Positions 17,609-27,575 of a stretch of DNA of 64,000 bases are shown here, piece by piece. The notes under the pieces are model-generated. The model was not told the origin of the DNA. It did no database searches and worked only from the letters and a program-made list of their open reading frames with translations. The stretch is from a gamma proteobacterium HTCC5015. Lineage in GTDB: Bacteria > Pseudomonadota > Gammaproteobacteria > HTCC5015. A program made the position numbers and the translations under genes. Numbering within the stretch: the first letter of the stretch is position 1; each line of letters opens with the position of its first letter. Location: the NCBI GenBank assembly GCA_000155715.1, contig DS990602.1, forward strand, positions 84,165-148,164, read 5' to 3'.

Positions 17609-19660
17609 GTGTCACACACTCTGTTCGATACAGCGCGCATTCAGTTTATCGACGGCGAACCACACAGTCTTCGCTTTGATGATGTCTATTACAGCCGAGA
17701 GAACGGTCTCGCTGAAAGCCGCTATGTATTCTTGGAGCAGAACCAATTGCCCCAGCGATTCGCCGCGATGTCAGCACAGCAAACTCACTGCATTGCTGAA
17801 ACGGGGTTTGGCACAGGGTTGAACTTTCTCGCCGCCTGCCAGTGTTTTCTAGAGGCCGCACCCACCACCACCGCCCTACACTACATCAGCATTGAGCGCT
17901 TTCCCTTAAATCGCCAAGAACTACGGCAAGCACTGTCTCCATGGAAAGAACTGGCCGAAGAAGTGGATCACCTGCTACAGCACTACCCCTGCGCCACACC
18001 GGGTTACCATCGCCTCGCTCTCTTTCAGGGACGCGTTTTTCTCACGCTAATTTTTGGCGATTCGGGGGTTGAATTACCCAGGCTTGCTCAACGTGGGCAA
18101 GGCCCCGTCGACACCTGGTTTCTCGATGGTTTCGCCCCGTCTAAAAATCCCGACATGTGGACCAGCGACCTGTTCTCACACATGGCGAGACTCAGCGCCC
18201 CGCAGGCGCACTTCGCCACCTTTACGGCGGCGGGTTTTGTTCGCCGCGGCCTAACTGCCGCCGGCTTTAAGGTAGACAAGCGCCCGGGGTTTGGCCGAAA
18301 GCGCGACATGTTGGCCGGCTATATAGAACACGACGCAGCCTCTGGCGAACGGCGCTATCCCTTCAGCGACAAGCCGTGGTTTATCAGTGCCGAGCCCACT
18401 GGCTCGGTGAACGGATCGATAGAGGGTTCGAAGGGTGAATCGACCCACCACTCCATCAAGAGCGTCGCCATTGTCGGCGGCGGTCTCGCTGGCTGCACCA
18501 CCGCCCGAGTACTTGCTGAGCGCGGGCTCCAAGTCACCGTCTTCGACCGCGCCAGCGAGCCAGCGAGCGAGGCCTCGGGCAATCGCGCTGGCGTGATCTA
18601 CCCGAGCTTTAGCCCACACGACTCCGCGCAATATCGCTTTTACCAGCAGGCCTATCTACATGCGGTGCGCCAAATTGGACAATGGCTCGATGACGATGGC
18701 CTCCACTGGTCGCGCTGTGGCGTGCTACAGCTGGCCACTGATGCCAAAAGCGCCCAGCAGCAAGAACAACTGGCTCTAAGCTCGCTCTGGCCAGACGAAG
18801 TGTTAACCGCCGTTGACGCCAAACAGGCAAGCGAAATAGCCCACGCGGCCATCCACCAATCGGGCCTCTTTTTCCCCCAAGGTGGCTGGCTCTACCCCAA
18901 GGCGCTGTGCCGCGCCGCACTCGACCACCCCAATATAGCGTGGCGCGGTGATTGCGACATTCAATCATTGAAACGAGTCGAGCAGCAGTGGCATTTGCAA
19001 AGCCAGAGCGTTCACACAGCGGATGCCGTCGTCATTGCCAACGCTGGAGCCGCCGAGCCATTGCTCCAAGCGTTCGATGTTCCCCTTCCACTGCGCCTTA
19101 TTCGCGGCCAAGTTAGCCGCGTCAAAAACAGCGCTGAAAGTAAAGCGCTCAACACAGTCATCTGCCATAAAGGCTATATCACGCCCGCTATCGATGGCCG
19201 ACACGAAATTGGCGCGACCTTTAACTTAAAAGACTTGGCCACCGAACTTCGACTAGAAGACCACCAACACAATTTCGACCAGCTGACTCACCACCTACCC
19301 ACACTGAGCGAACACCTGCCACTATCACAGCACAGCAACTCAGAGGGTCGCGTCGGCTTTCGCTGCCAAACGCCCGACTATTTGCCCATGATTGGTCGCT
19401 TACCCGATGCGCATTTTTATCACCGCGAATACACGGCTCTGGCCAAAGGTATGAAGCAGGCTCTGCTGGCACCGGGGCAATCCCAGCCTCGACTCTTTCT
19501 GAATGTGGCCCACGGCTCACGGGGCATTACCAGCAGCTGTCTAGCGGCCGAGATTATCGCCAGCGATCTTCTGGGTGAACCCGCCCCTGTCGACCAAGAG
19601 TGCCTCAACGCCCTACACCCAGCACGTTTCTTGGTCCGCGCCATAAAAAGACAACGATAA
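17609..19660 (+). CDS. mnmC: Bifunctional tRNA mnm5s2U biosynthesis protein MnmC
   Basis: 683 residues, GTG start. MnmC completes 5-methylaminomethyl-2-thiouridine at the wobble base: the FAD domain removes carboxymethyl (or acts on the ammonium branch product) and the methyltransferase domain methylates the amine. The N-terminal domain (about 1-240) carries ETGFGTGLNFLA (SAM binding) and WFLDGFAPSKNPDMWT. The C-terminal domain (about 285-683) begins with the Rossmann motif VAIVGGGLAGCTTARVL and contains EASGNRAGVIYP and GFRCQTPDYLPMIG. Length and order match the fused enterobacterial-type enzyme. Confidence 0.96.
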   Translation: MSHTLFDTARIQFIDGEPHSLRFDDVYYSRENGLAESRYVFLEQNQLPQRFAAMSAQQTHCIAETGFGTGLNFLAACQCFLEAAPTTTALHYISIERFPLNRQELRQALSPWKELAEEVDHLLQHYPCATPGYHRLALFQGRVFLTLIFGDSGVELPRLAQRGQGPVDTWFLDGFAPSKNPDMWTSDLFSHMARLSAPQAHFATFTAAGFVRRGLTAAGFKVDKRPGFGRKRDMLAGYIEHDAASGERRYPFSDKPWFISAEPTGSVNGSIEGSKGESTHHSIKSVAIVGGGLAGCTTARVLAERGLQVTVFDRASEPASEASGNRAGVIYPSFSPHDSAQYRFYQQAYLHAVRQIGQWLDDDGLHWSRCGVLQLATDAKSAQQQEQLALSSLWPDEVLTAVDAKQASEIAHAAIHQSGLFFPQGGWLYPKALCRAALDHPNIAWRGDCDIQSLKRVEQQWHLQSQSVHTADAVVIANAGAAEPLLQAFDVPLPLRLIRGQVSRVKNSAESKALNTVICHKGYITPAIDGRHEIGATFNLKDLATELRLEDHQHNFDQLTHHLPTLSEHLPLSQHSNSEGRVGFRCQTPDYLPMIGRLPDAHFYHREYTALAKGMKQALLAPGQSQPRLFLNVAHGSRGITSSCLAAEIIASDLLGEPAPVDQECLNALHPARFLVRAIKRQR

Positions 19661-19748
19661 TATTTGCCTTTTAATAAAAGCGGACTCTTTTAAACATTGC
19701 TAAAAAGTCGCAACTTGCCTAGCCTTGATGGTTGGTACTGGGGGTCAA

Positions 19749-22277
19749 ATGCATATAACAAAATCCGCGATTGAGGCCGATACAAACCAACCTGCGGCTG
19801 AAAAAACCGCTGAGAAAGCACTAGATCACTACAGCGCTCGCGATCTTAGGCATTTGCTAGCGGCACACCCGTTGACGTTGTTTCGATTGCCCAAGCCACT
19901 TGAGTTTGCCTTTCACTCCCACGCTAGAAAAAGCGCCGCAGACTGGCTCAAAAAGTCGATTTACGCGTTAATCCTGATCTATTTGATCGTTGTCCTACCC
20001 GTGGGTTTTCTGAGCTCTGGCGAAGCACTGTCACTGTGGTTTCAGTTGGCTGTTATGCCCATTGGTGTCGTGCTGTGTTGGGTGTGGGCCGTCGCCCAGT
20101 TAAAGCGTGCTCACCGCTATGTGGAAGCGGCGTTAACCTTGGGCGTCACGACTTGCCTCAGTGGCACGATTCTATGCACATTCATACTTGGCTTTGACTT
20201 TTTTGGCGTCATCGCCGCTTTTGAAAGTATTTATATTATTCTAATCGCCTTCTCGGTGTTAAAAATTGGTGCCATTCTCTCTCTGGCGAGCTGCTTAGGC
20301 GCCTTTGTTATCGCATGTATCGGTGCTTGGTGGGTGGATGCCAGTATCGACGGCTTACTCGCCCTGTTGTTCTTTGGTGTGCCCCTAGCCATCTGTGCGC
20401 TCAATGGCTTAATGCTGGAGTTCGCCGCCCGCAAAGATTTTTTGCAAACCCTCTGCCACCAAAAAGAAAAGACCCATATAGCCCAGCAATTTCAGCAATC
20501 GGGGCTCGGCCGCACAGAGACCAATGTAGCCATTCAGCAACTGCTGGAACGGACCTGTGAACACATGGGGTGGCTGCTAGGCCGTGCCAAGTATGTCAAT
20601 CAAGGCCAAGTGGGCGGCTTGATTACCCAGCACGTGGCGAGCGAGGTCAGCGCCCCTATCGGCGCCACGCTCAATACCTTTTGGCCCGAGCGGAGCACCG
20701 CCAGCTTTGTCACTAAAGCGGCGGCCTCTGGCCTCAATGCCCAAGAGGCACACGCCATTCACCTGGGCGAGCAGAAACAGTCGACCCATCTCGTCTTTCC
20801 CGTGGTGCACGCCGACCGCTGTGTGGCCGTACTTGAATTTATATCGCCTCGTCTAGAGGCACTCGACACCCACGCCAGTGCGCTGATGGAACAAATTGTT
20901 CAGCAGTGCAGCCAAGTGATCGGGCGAAAAAAGCAACAGCGCGCACTGCAACAAATCGCGCTCAAAGACCGCCTTACAGGCCTGCCCAACCGCAGTGCTC
21001 TCATTGGCCAAATACAGCGCTATATCGATAAATCTTTGGAAGACAGCAACCAGAGTCACTGCGCCCTGCTACTCATGGGCATCGATTCATTTAAAACCAT
21101 TAATGAACGACATGGGCAGCCCTATGGCGATCAATTATTAACCATTTTAGGGCAGCGCCTACGACATCACTTGCCCCAGCACTACTCGGTATTTCGAATC
21201 AGTAGCGATGAATTTGCCATTCTCGCACCCTACGTTGACAGCAACACATCCCTGCAAACATTCATCGATCACGCCCGCAAAGTGATGAATCAAAAAATCA
21301 CCATTCAGGACGAGAGTGTTTCCATTACCTGCGGCTACGGCGTCACGGCTAGCTTTAATGGTTATCAAACGGGTGAAAATATGCTCGATGATGCCATCAT
21401 GGCGATGCATATAGCGAAACAACAGGGCCACAACAAAGGGCTCGTCTTTGAAGAGAGTATGCGCAGCAATATCCTCAAACGACACCAGCTCATTGAGGAT
21501 CTGCGTAGAAATTTACTCGGCGACGAGAACAACAACCCGCTGTACTTGGAGTATCAAGCCATTGTCTCGTCCGATACCGGGCGCACCAGCGGCTTCGAGG
21601 CTCTAGTGCGCTGGCAACATTCGCAATATGGCAAAATTCGTCCCGACGAACTGATTGAGCTAGCTGCGGATAGTCAGCAATTGTCGGCGCTCACCTACTG
21701 GGTGCTCAACACCGCCGCCCAACAGCTTGGCGAGTGGCAAAACATTGACCCCAACCTGACAATGAGCGTCAACATATGTGCAACCTTTTTTGCGCAAGAC
21801 GACTTAGTTCACGACATCATTGATACGCTAGAGCGACATCACGTCCAGCCATCGACTCTGCGGCTGGAAATTACGGAATCCGAAATTATCGAACACATCA
21901 GCGAGTCGATGAACAACCTGAATCGCTTACATCAGGCCAATATTCCTGTGTATTTAGACGATTTTGGGACGGGCTATTCCTCGTTTCACTACTTGGCCAG
22001 CTACCCCATCCACACTTTAAAAATCGACAAAAGCTTCATGCACGATATCGAACGCGATGAGAAAGGCGGTATTGTCGTGAAAAACATCATCACTCTGTGT
22101 CGGGACCTCGGCCTTGCCGTGATCGCCGAAGGCGTGGAGAATAAGCGCCAAGCACAGTTTCTTAAGCAACTGAATTGCGATTATATACAGGGTTATCTGT
22201 ACTCAAAGCCCTTGCCCAAAGACGACGCCGTACAACACATTGGAAAACAGTTAACGGCCAACACAGCGCCCGTTTAG
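19749..22277 (+). CDS. Membrane cyclic-di-GMP phosphodiesterase with degenerate GGDEF
   Basis: 842 residues from the ATG at 19749, preceded by GGGGGTCAA; TTG and ATG at 19725/19728 are weaker choices. About six membrane helices lie at residues 50-225. A GAF-like region follows at about 250-395, then GGDEF at about 400-570 and EAL at about 585-835. The GGDEF signature is SSDEF (near 483), so cyclase activity is probably lost. The EAL side keeps FEALVRW, LRLEITESEI, YLDDFGTGYSS, LKIDKSF and VIAEGVEN, the metal and catalytic residues of active phosphodiesterases. Likely role: c-di-GMP hydrolysis in response to a membrane or cytoplasmic signal. It is 22 bp upstream of the diiron protein gene. Confidence 0.9.
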   Translation: MHITKSAIEADTNQPAAEKTAEKALDHYSARDLRHLLAAHPLTLFRLPKPLEFAFHSHARKSAADWLKKSIYALILIYLIVVLPVGFLSSGEALSLWFQLAVMPIGVVLCWVWAVAQLKRAHRYVEAALTLGVTTCLSGTILCTFILGFDFFGVIAAFESIYIILIAFSVLKIGAILSLASCLGAFVIACIGAWWVDASIDGLLALLFFGVPLAICALNGLMLEFAARKDFLQTLCHQKEKTHIAQQFQQSGLGRTETNVAIQQLLERTCEHMGWLLGRAKYVNQGQVGGLITQHVASEVSAPIGATLNTFWPERSTASFVTKAAASGLNAQEAHAIHLGEQKQSTHLVFPVVHADRCVAVLEFISPRLEALDTHASALMEQIVQQCSQVIGRKKQQRALQQIALKDRLTGLPNRSALIGQIQRYIDKSLEDSNQSHCALLLMGIDSFKTINERHGQPYGDQLLTILGQRLRHHLPQHYSVFRISSDEFAILAPYVDSNTSLQTFIDHARKVMNQKITIQDESVSITCGYGVTASFNGYQTGENMLDDAIMAMHIAKQQGHNKGLVFEESMRSNILKRHQLIEDLRRNLLGDENNNPLYLEYQAIVSSDTGRTSGFEALVRWQHSQYGKIRPDELIELAADSQQLSALTYWVLNTAAQQLGEWQNIDPNLTMSVNICATFFAQDDLVHDIIDTLERHHVQPSTLRLEITESEIIEHISESMNNLNRLHQANIPVYLDDFGTGYSSFHYLASYPIHTLKIDKSFMHDIERDEKGGIVVKNIITLCRDLGLAVIAEGVENKRQAQFLKQLNCDYIQGYLYSKPLPKDDAVQHIGKQLTANTAPV

Positions 22278-22299
22278 CGCACACTCAAAGGACGACACC

Positions 22300-23037
22300 A
22301 TGCCTGCTAAAAAATATAAAGAAGCCCTAGAACTCACCCCCCACCCCGAGTGGGCGCAACAGTTTTGGGACGACCTTGTGCCCCTTAAAAACAAAGTGGC
22401 ACAGCACCGACTGTTTCGCGAAATGGCGGACGGCAGTCTGTCTCTGGAGCGCTTCCGCCGCGCTTTGCTGAACTTCTATCCCCTCGTGGAGAACTTTCCC
22501 AAGTACATGGGGCAGCATCTCGCTAAAACGCGCCCCGGCATTATGCCCGGCCATGAGGAAGCCAAAATCTGGTTGATCGACAACATTCGCGTCGAGCAGC
22601 GCCACGCTTTTTGGTATCAAGACTGGGCAGAGGGCTTTGGCATTGAGATAGAGGCACTCGAGCGCTGCGAGCCACCGGCGGCCATGGATGCCATCAACCA
22701 CTTTTTGTGGAATATGGGGGCGCACGGCTCTCTAGAAGAGGGTCTCGCGGCGACCAACCTCGCCGTCGAGTGGGCGACGGGGGAGTGGAGTCAACAAGTG
22801 GCCAAAGGCATTCGCCGCTACACCGAGCATGACACCATCACGATTAACCGCCGCACAGAGGCGTGGCTGCGCGCCCACGCCGCCTACGACGACGAACACC
22901 CCTATGAGGCCATGGAACTGATTAAACGCACGGCCACCACCGACGATGCCAGAACTCGCGCCTTCAAAGCGGCACAGCGCGGGTTAGAATATTACATACT
23001 CGCCCTAGACGACTGTTACGATCCCCTACTGGGCTAG
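22300..23037 (+). CDS. Haem-oxygenase-like diiron protein (TenA/PqqC-like)
   Basis: 245 residues, all helical. The metal-ligand-like pattern of haem-oxygenase-like diiron oxidases is visible: VEN near 50-60, IRVEQRHAFWYQDW near 100 (Glu and His), and EAWLRAHAAYDDEHPYEA near 190-205 (Asp and His). It resembles the proteins often labelled TenA-family regulator or PqqC-like, but no pqq or thiamine genes are nearby. A good AAAGGACG ribosome site lies upstream. Substrate unknown. It could be transcribed with the EAL gene. Confidence 0.75.
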   Translation: MPAKKYKEALELTPHPEWAQQFWDDLVPLKNKVAQHRLFREMADGSLSLERFRRALLNFYPLVENFPKYMGQHLAKTRPGIMPGHEEAKIWLIDNIRVEQRHAFWYQDWAEGFGIEIEALERCEPPAAMDAINHFLWNMGAHGSLEEGLAATNLAVEWATGEWSQQVAKGIRRYTEHDTITINRRTEAWLRAHAAYDDEHPYEAMELIKRTATTDDARTRAFKAAQRGLEYYILALDDCYDPLLG

Positions 23038-23054
23038 CGTCTGATAGCTTCAGC

Positions 23055-23909
23055 TTACTGGCGCGGAAGACGCTGGTTCACCAGTGCTGCGCCCTCCAAG
23101 GGCTCGGTGCTGCGCATTGGATTGATATCTAAACCACCGCGCCGCGTGTAACGTGCATAAACGCGCAGCGATTCGGGACGACACTGGCGCAAAATATCCA
23201 TAAATATTTTTTCCACACAGGGTTCGTGAAATTCGTCGTGCTGCCGAAAGCTCACCAAATAACGCAGCAGACCCTCACGATCAATCGCCGCCCCCCGATA
23301 GCGAATTTGCACGCTGGCCCAATCGGGCTGTGAAGTGATGCGACAATTACTCTTTAGCAAGTGTGACACCAGCGACTCCTCAACCACCGCTCCCTCGGCG
23401 TGCAGATAGTCGCTGCGCGGTGAGTCCACAACCTCTTCATCGGCAAATTCAATATCGAGGCCATCGATGCACTCGCCCTCTAAAGCTGCGATTGCAGTGC
23501 CCTCGAAGCACTGCAATGCATCGAGCTGACACGTCACAGGCCTTCCCACCGTTTGCGATAAATCGCGAGCCACCGCCGCCTGTACATCGTCAAGGTGCTC
23601 GAAGCGCGTTTGGTTGAAACTATTTAAGTACAACTTAAACGACTTGCTCTCCACCATATTGGCAGAGTCACAAGGCACGCGAACCGTGGCCACCCCCACA
23701 CAAGGCTTGCCCTTGGCATTCAACCAAGAGACTTCGTAGGCAGTCCAAATGTCTTCACCGTAAAACGGCAAGGCACTGGCGGACAGGCCTAAGTCGTCTC
23801 GCGCCAACTGCCGTGGAATAGCCTGCAATTGCCGTGGCTCGTAGTGGCGAGGGTAGCTCACCGCGCGGCCGAGCACCCAGTGGTTTTGATCGGGGGGAAC
23901 ATCACTCAT
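23055..23909 (-). CDS. queF: NADPH-dependent 7-cyano-7-deazaguanine reductase QueF (long form)
   Basis: Reduces preQ0 to preQ1 in queuosine biosynthesis. 284 residues identifies the two-domain YqcD/type II form found in gammaproteobacteria. The NADPH-binding motif [17 protein letters not shown] is in the N-terminal half. The catalytic Cys is in [16 protein letters not shown] near residue 190. [13 protein letters not shown] and the C-terminal RGGLDINP.R follow. Converges with the diiron gene and is divergent from the small ORF. Confidence 0.97.
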   Translation of the reverse strand: MSDVPPDQNHWVLGRAVSYPRHYEPRQLQAIPRQLARDDLGLSASALPFYGEDIWTAYEVSWLNAKGKPCVGVATVRVPCDSANMVESKSFKLYLNSFNQTRFEHLDDVQAAVARDLSQTVGRPVTCQLDALQCFEGTAIAALEGECIDGLDIEFADEEVVDSPRSDYLHAEGAVVEESLVSHLLKSNCRITSQPDWASVQIRYRGAAIDREGLLRYLVSFRQHDEFHEPCVEKIFMDILRQCRPESLRVYARYTRRGGLDINPMRSTEPLEGAALVNQRLPRQ

Positions 23910-23996
23910 AGCGGGATTTTATCCCATTCCCAGCGCGGGCAGTAGCGAGAGGCCAGCGTCTGGGTTTTAAGCAGGCCCTGATATACAATAAGACGC

Positions 23997-24242
23997 ATGT
24001 TTTCTCTGCGTCGCTACTATCGAGACCTACGCCGCCACTTTGCCATTAGTCAGCTGCAAAGCCGTTTTGATAACAAGGTGGAAGAAGTGCAGTCCCTGAT
24101 GGCGGAGGGCCAGATCAAGGCTTCCGGCGACGCGCTGGTAGAGGCGGAAAGGCTGCGCAAAGAAATCGAAGCGTTAGAGGGTGTCGAAGCGCCTAGCGAA
24201 GAAGAAATCACTGAAAAGCTCAACACTCAGCACAAGCAATAA
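23997..24242 (+). CDS. Small charged helical protein
   Basis: 81 residues, helix-rich and strongly charged: basic at the start (SLRRYYRDLRRHF) and acidic at the end (EALEGVEAPSEEEITEKL). It reads plausibly as a coiled coil, with no signal peptide or known motif. It is transcribed divergently from queF, 87 bp away, and faces the FGGY operon end. Coding is supported by composition and lack of an overlapping rival; function unknown. Confidence 0.55.
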   Translation: MFSLRRYYRDLRRHFAISQLQSRFDNKVEEVQSLMAEGQIKASGDALVEAERLRKEIEALEGVEAPSEEEITEKLNTQHKQ

Positions 24243-24280
24243 ACGCCGTTTCCTCTCAGGCCCGCCGTCACTCGCGCAAA

Positions 24281-25831
24281 CTAATCGCTGGGGAAAACCA
24301 CTCGACGAATGCTCGAATACAGTGGTGCCAAACGGCTATAGAGCTTGCCGTACACATTTTTATACAGCGATTCATACATGGCCTGAGCTTCTGCGTTCGG
24401 CATAAACACATCGCCTTGGCGCGTCATCTGCTCCATCGCCTGCTGAATACTGCTGAACCACCCCAGGCCCACGGCCGCAATAATGGCCGCTCCCAAGCCC
24501 GATGTCTCGTAAGTATGTGGCCGCTCCACCGGCAGACCAAAGACATCCGCGGTAATCTGCAAGGCGGCATCCGACTGCGAGCCGCCACCGGATACGCGCA
24601 ATTTTTCGATCGCGTGGCTGCCGCGCTGCTCAATGCACTCTTTGCCTTCACGCAGGGCGTAGGCCAAGCCCTCCAAGATCGAACGATACAAATGCGCCCG
24701 CGTGTGGGTATCGCTAAACCCGATAATGGCCCCGCGCGCCTCTAGGCCAGGTGCCACATCGCGCCCCCAATAGGGCTGTAAGATAAGTCCCTCAGAGCCC
24801 GGCGGCACAGTGCGCACCAACTCGTCGAGCAACTTCTCGGGTGCCACTCCCTCTTCCTCGGCGCGGTGGCGCTCCTCGTGGCCAAACTCGCGCTTGAACC
24901 AACTCACCATCCAAAAGCCTCTTGGCACCGCCGCCTCGACATTGTAGCTATGCGGCATCACCGAGGGGTAGGCAGGCATTGTGCCCGTGGCTTCGAAGTA
25001 GTGGCGACTGTTGACGTTAATCGTCGCTCGCGTGCCGTAGCTCAAGCAGGCAATGTGCTCGTCTATCAAGCCTGAACCAATCAATTCACAGGCTTTGTCC
25101 GCCCCCGCTGCAATCACGGGCACGCCCGATTTCAAGCCTAAGTGCTCGGCAGCTGAGGGCAGTAAATCGCCAATGGATTGACCGGGATCGACCAGTTCGG
25201 GCAATTGATGGCGACGCACGGCAAAGGCGTGCCAACGCCAGCTTGCCGGCGATGCCCAGCGTTGCGCTTTGTAATCAAAGGGAATGTAGCCTACTTGGCT
25301 GGCTACCGAGTCGCGGTAATTGCCCGTCAGCTGAAAATTCAAATAGCCCGACAACTGCACAAAGCGCGCCGTTTTAGCCCAGTTGTCGGGCTCGTGGGCA
25401 GCAACCCAATTGCACTCGGCTTCGTGGCGAGCGTGGTCGAGCGCAGCACCCTTGCCAATTAAGGCCACGGCTAAGCGCCAGTACCACGGCATGGGGGGCA
25501 GTATATCGGTGCGGCGCTCATCGACCCAGGTAATGGCGGGGCGCACGGGCTTGCCATCGGCATCGAGGCAAATTTGTGTCGCTCTCTGCGTAGTCACGGC
25601 AATGCCCGCTACCGATTCGGGTTTGTGGCCGTCCCGCCAAAGACCTCGACAGGCCTCGCCCACTTTTTCCCAGTAGTACTCGGGATGTTGTTCTGCCCAG
25701 CCGGGCTTTTGTGCAAACCAGGGCTCGATATTAATTTGCTCACAGGCGCGCATATCGCCACGGTCATCAAACAACAGGGCGCGCACACTCTGTGTACCAT
25801 TATCGATCGCCAGAATCATTGGCTCTATCAT
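24281..25831 (-). CDS. FGGY-family carbohydrate (glycerol-like) kinase
   Basis: 516 residues from the ATG at 25831, which has a GGGGGGATAC ribosome site; the frame stays open 145 codons further upstream, but that part overlaps the preceding gene and is not coding. The N-terminal actin-like ATPase motif is MILAIDNGTQSVRALLFDD; GVPVIAAGADKACELIGSG and RVSGGGSQSDAALQITADVFG mark the second ATP-binding half. The family phosphorylates sugars or polyols. Its place after a glycerol-3-phosphate oxidase suggests glycerol or a related polyol. Third gene of the operon, 22 bp after the oxidase. Confidence 0.9.
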   Translation of the reverse strand: MIEPMILAIDNGTQSVRALLFDDRGDMRACEQINIEPWFAQKPGWAEQHPEYYWEKVGEACRGLWRDGHKPESVAGIAVTTQRATQICLDADGKPVRPAITWVDERRTDILPPMPWYWRLAVALIGKGAALDHARHEAECNWVAAHEPDNWAKTARFVQLSGYLNFQLTGNYRDSVASQVGYIPFDYKAQRWASPASWRWHAFAVRRHQLPELVDPGQSIGDLLPSAAEHLGLKSGVPVIAAGADKACELIGSGLIDEHIACLSYGTRATINVNSRHYFEATGTMPAYPSVMPHSYNVEAAVPRGFWMVSWFKREFGHEERHRAEEEGVAPEKLLDELVRTVPPGSEGLILQPYWGRDVAPGLEARGAIIGFSDTHTRAHLYRSILEGLAYALREGKECIEQRGSHAIEKLRVSGGGSQSDAALQITADVFGLPVERPHTYETSGLGAAIIAAVGLGWFSSIQQAMEQMTRQGDVFMPNAEAQAMYESLYKNVYGKLYSRLAPLYSSIRRVVFPSD

Positions 25832-25853
25832 GTATCCCCCCGACAGCTTGCTG

Positions 25854-27575
25854 TTATTGCGTGGGCAAGCTGTAATAACGCTGCCAAATCTGAGTGTATC
25901 GCTCGAGCTCACTGTCCCATGTTTCTCGGCTCCACCCAAGCTCCTCGCGACAAATGGTCTCAATTTGCGCGCTAAAGTCGAGCCCACCTCTCGCAAGCAG
26001 CATGCCGAGACGCGTGCGGCGCAGCAATAGATCATCCAGATGCACGACGGCTTCTCGGCGAGCGGCCCAACGCAACTCGACCCAAAAATTAAACCCACCC
26101 GGTACAAAGCTGAGCTCATCAACCTCAGCTTGAGACACCATAGCCTCGGCTTTGCTGCCGTAGAAGCCCGCAATACGACGCTGTACCGTCGGGCCATAGC
26201 CCAAATGGCGCAGTCGAGACAAATGCGGCGAAACAGCGGTAAAGACGCGGCTGTCACTGTCATCAACGTTCCCTAGATCGAGCGTTTTTGACGCCGCCTT
26301 AAGCACATCGAGAGCAATGACGCGAAAGGTAGTCAGCTTGCCACCCGTGACAGTAATGAGTCCGCTGTCGTCCCACACCACATGATCTCGACGCGCTGAA
26401 GAGGGTTTGATGTTGAGGGGATCCACTCCCGCCTTGCCGACGATAGGACGCACGCCCGACCAAGTCGTCAGTACATCCTCCCGCTGCAATTTAACCGAGG
26501 GGAATTGATGGTTAGCGCCCTCCAAAATGTAGTCCAACTCCTGTTGGGTGATGCCTGCTTCAATATCTAAATTATCGCGGTGATCAATATCGGTCGTGCC
26601 GATCACCGTGGCACCCTCCCAAGGGTAGATAAAAGTAAAACGCTTATCCACGGGGTGTTGATAGGCGAGGGCTTGGTGTACGGGCAAGCGCCAACTCGGA
26701 ACAACCACATGGGAACCCCGCAGGGGTCGCACTCGCTTCTCATCCACCACCTCTCCGCGCAGGCGATCCGCCCAGGCACCGGTGGCGTTAACCACAAGCT
26801 TGGCACGAATGGTGGCCTGTCGCTGGGTCTCAACATCTTCCAACTCTGCACCGGCCACGTGACCATCTTTATAAAATAGCTGGTTGGCCTTGATGTAATT
26901 CATGGCAACGCCACCGGCTTCGCGGGCTTCGTCCAGCACTCGAATCACGAGGCGAGCATCATCCGTAACCGCGTCGGTGTACTGTGTGCCACCGTATAGA
27001 CCTGCATCGCGGAGCCCCGGCAAGAAGTACTCGAGCATTTGCTTACCGAAATAACGATAGTCGCGGCGCCCGGCAAACCAGTCGTAAACTCGCAGCACCA
27101 AATTGAAAGCCCAGCGCCCGGGAAAGTCTCCCTTGCGGAAGGGGTAGAGATATTTCATCGGCTCGACGAGCCCAGGTGCCTCATCCAGCATGCGCTGGCG
27201 CTCGACGACGGCCTCGCGCGTCAAACGAAAGTCTCCTTGGGTGAGATAGCGCAAGCCACCGTGCACCATCTTTGAAGAGCGGCTCGATGTCCCCCAAGCA
27301 AAGTCGCGCTGATCGACAAGGAGTGCCCGCAAACCCAGTCGCGCTGCCTCTCGCAGTACGCCAGCACCAGTAATACCACCTCCGATAATTAAAATATCCC
27401 AAGCGGCTTCACCGTCGCCCTCTTCCACTAGCAAATTGTCCCAAAAGGTCTCTCGCTGGTTGGCAAACCAATAATCCTCGGGGTGCTGATTGGCCGCCTG
27501 TGCGCCACTCGCAGGAGACTGCGCAGAACGCTCCATGCCCGACATCCTTTGTTCCATCTTGTGAGCCTTACTCAT
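25854..27575 (-). CDS. FAD-dependent glycerol-3-phosphate dehydrogenase/oxidase
   Basis: 573 residues. GlpD/GlpO-type enzyme converting sn-glycerol 3-phosphate to dihydroxyacetone phosphate and passing electrons to the respiratory chain. The FAD fold opens with DILIIGGGITGAGVLREAARLG near residue 60; the DQRDFAWGTSSRSSKMVHGGLRYL block that follows is diagnostic. RPLRGSHVVVPSW and YPWEGATVIGTTDIDH are substrate-side motifs. Its N-terminal extension of about 58 residues is longer than E. coli GlpD. The start overlaps the upstream stop by 4 bp (ATGA), indicating coupling. Confidence 0.93.
   Translation of the reverse strand: MSKAHKMEQRMSGMERSAQSPASGAQAANQHPEDYWFANQRETFWDNLLVEEGDGEAAWDILIIGGGITGAGVLREAARLGLRALLVDQRDFAWGTSSRSSKMVHGGLRYLTQGDFRLTREAVVERQRMLDEAPGLVEPMKYLYPFRKGDFPGRWAFNLVLRVYDWFAGRRDYRYFGKQMLEYFLPGLRDAGLYGGTQYTDAVTDDARLVIRVLDEAREAGGVAMNYIKANQLFYKDGHVAGAELEDVETQRQATIRAKLVVNATGAWADRLRGEVVDEKRVRPLRGSHVVVPSWRLPVHQALAYQHPVDKRFTFIYPWEGATVIGTTDIDHRDNLDIEAGITQQELDYILEGANHQFPSVKLQREDVLTTWSGVRPIVGKAGVDPLNIKPSSARRDHVVWDDSGLITVTGGKLTTFRVIALDVLKAASKTLDLGNVDDSDSRVFTAVSPHLSRLRHLGYGPTVQRRIAGFYGSKAEAMVSQAEVDELSFVPGGFNFWVELRWAARREAVVHLDDLLLRRTRLGMLLARGGLDFSAQIETICREELGWSRETWDSELERYTQIWQRYYSLPTQ

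Noticed and set aside
25832..26266. N-terminal extension of the FGGY kinase frame
   Set aside because: It overlaps the end of the glycerol-3-phosphate oxidase gene, has non-coding composition, and a strong ribosome site precedes the internal ATG that begins the family's first motif.
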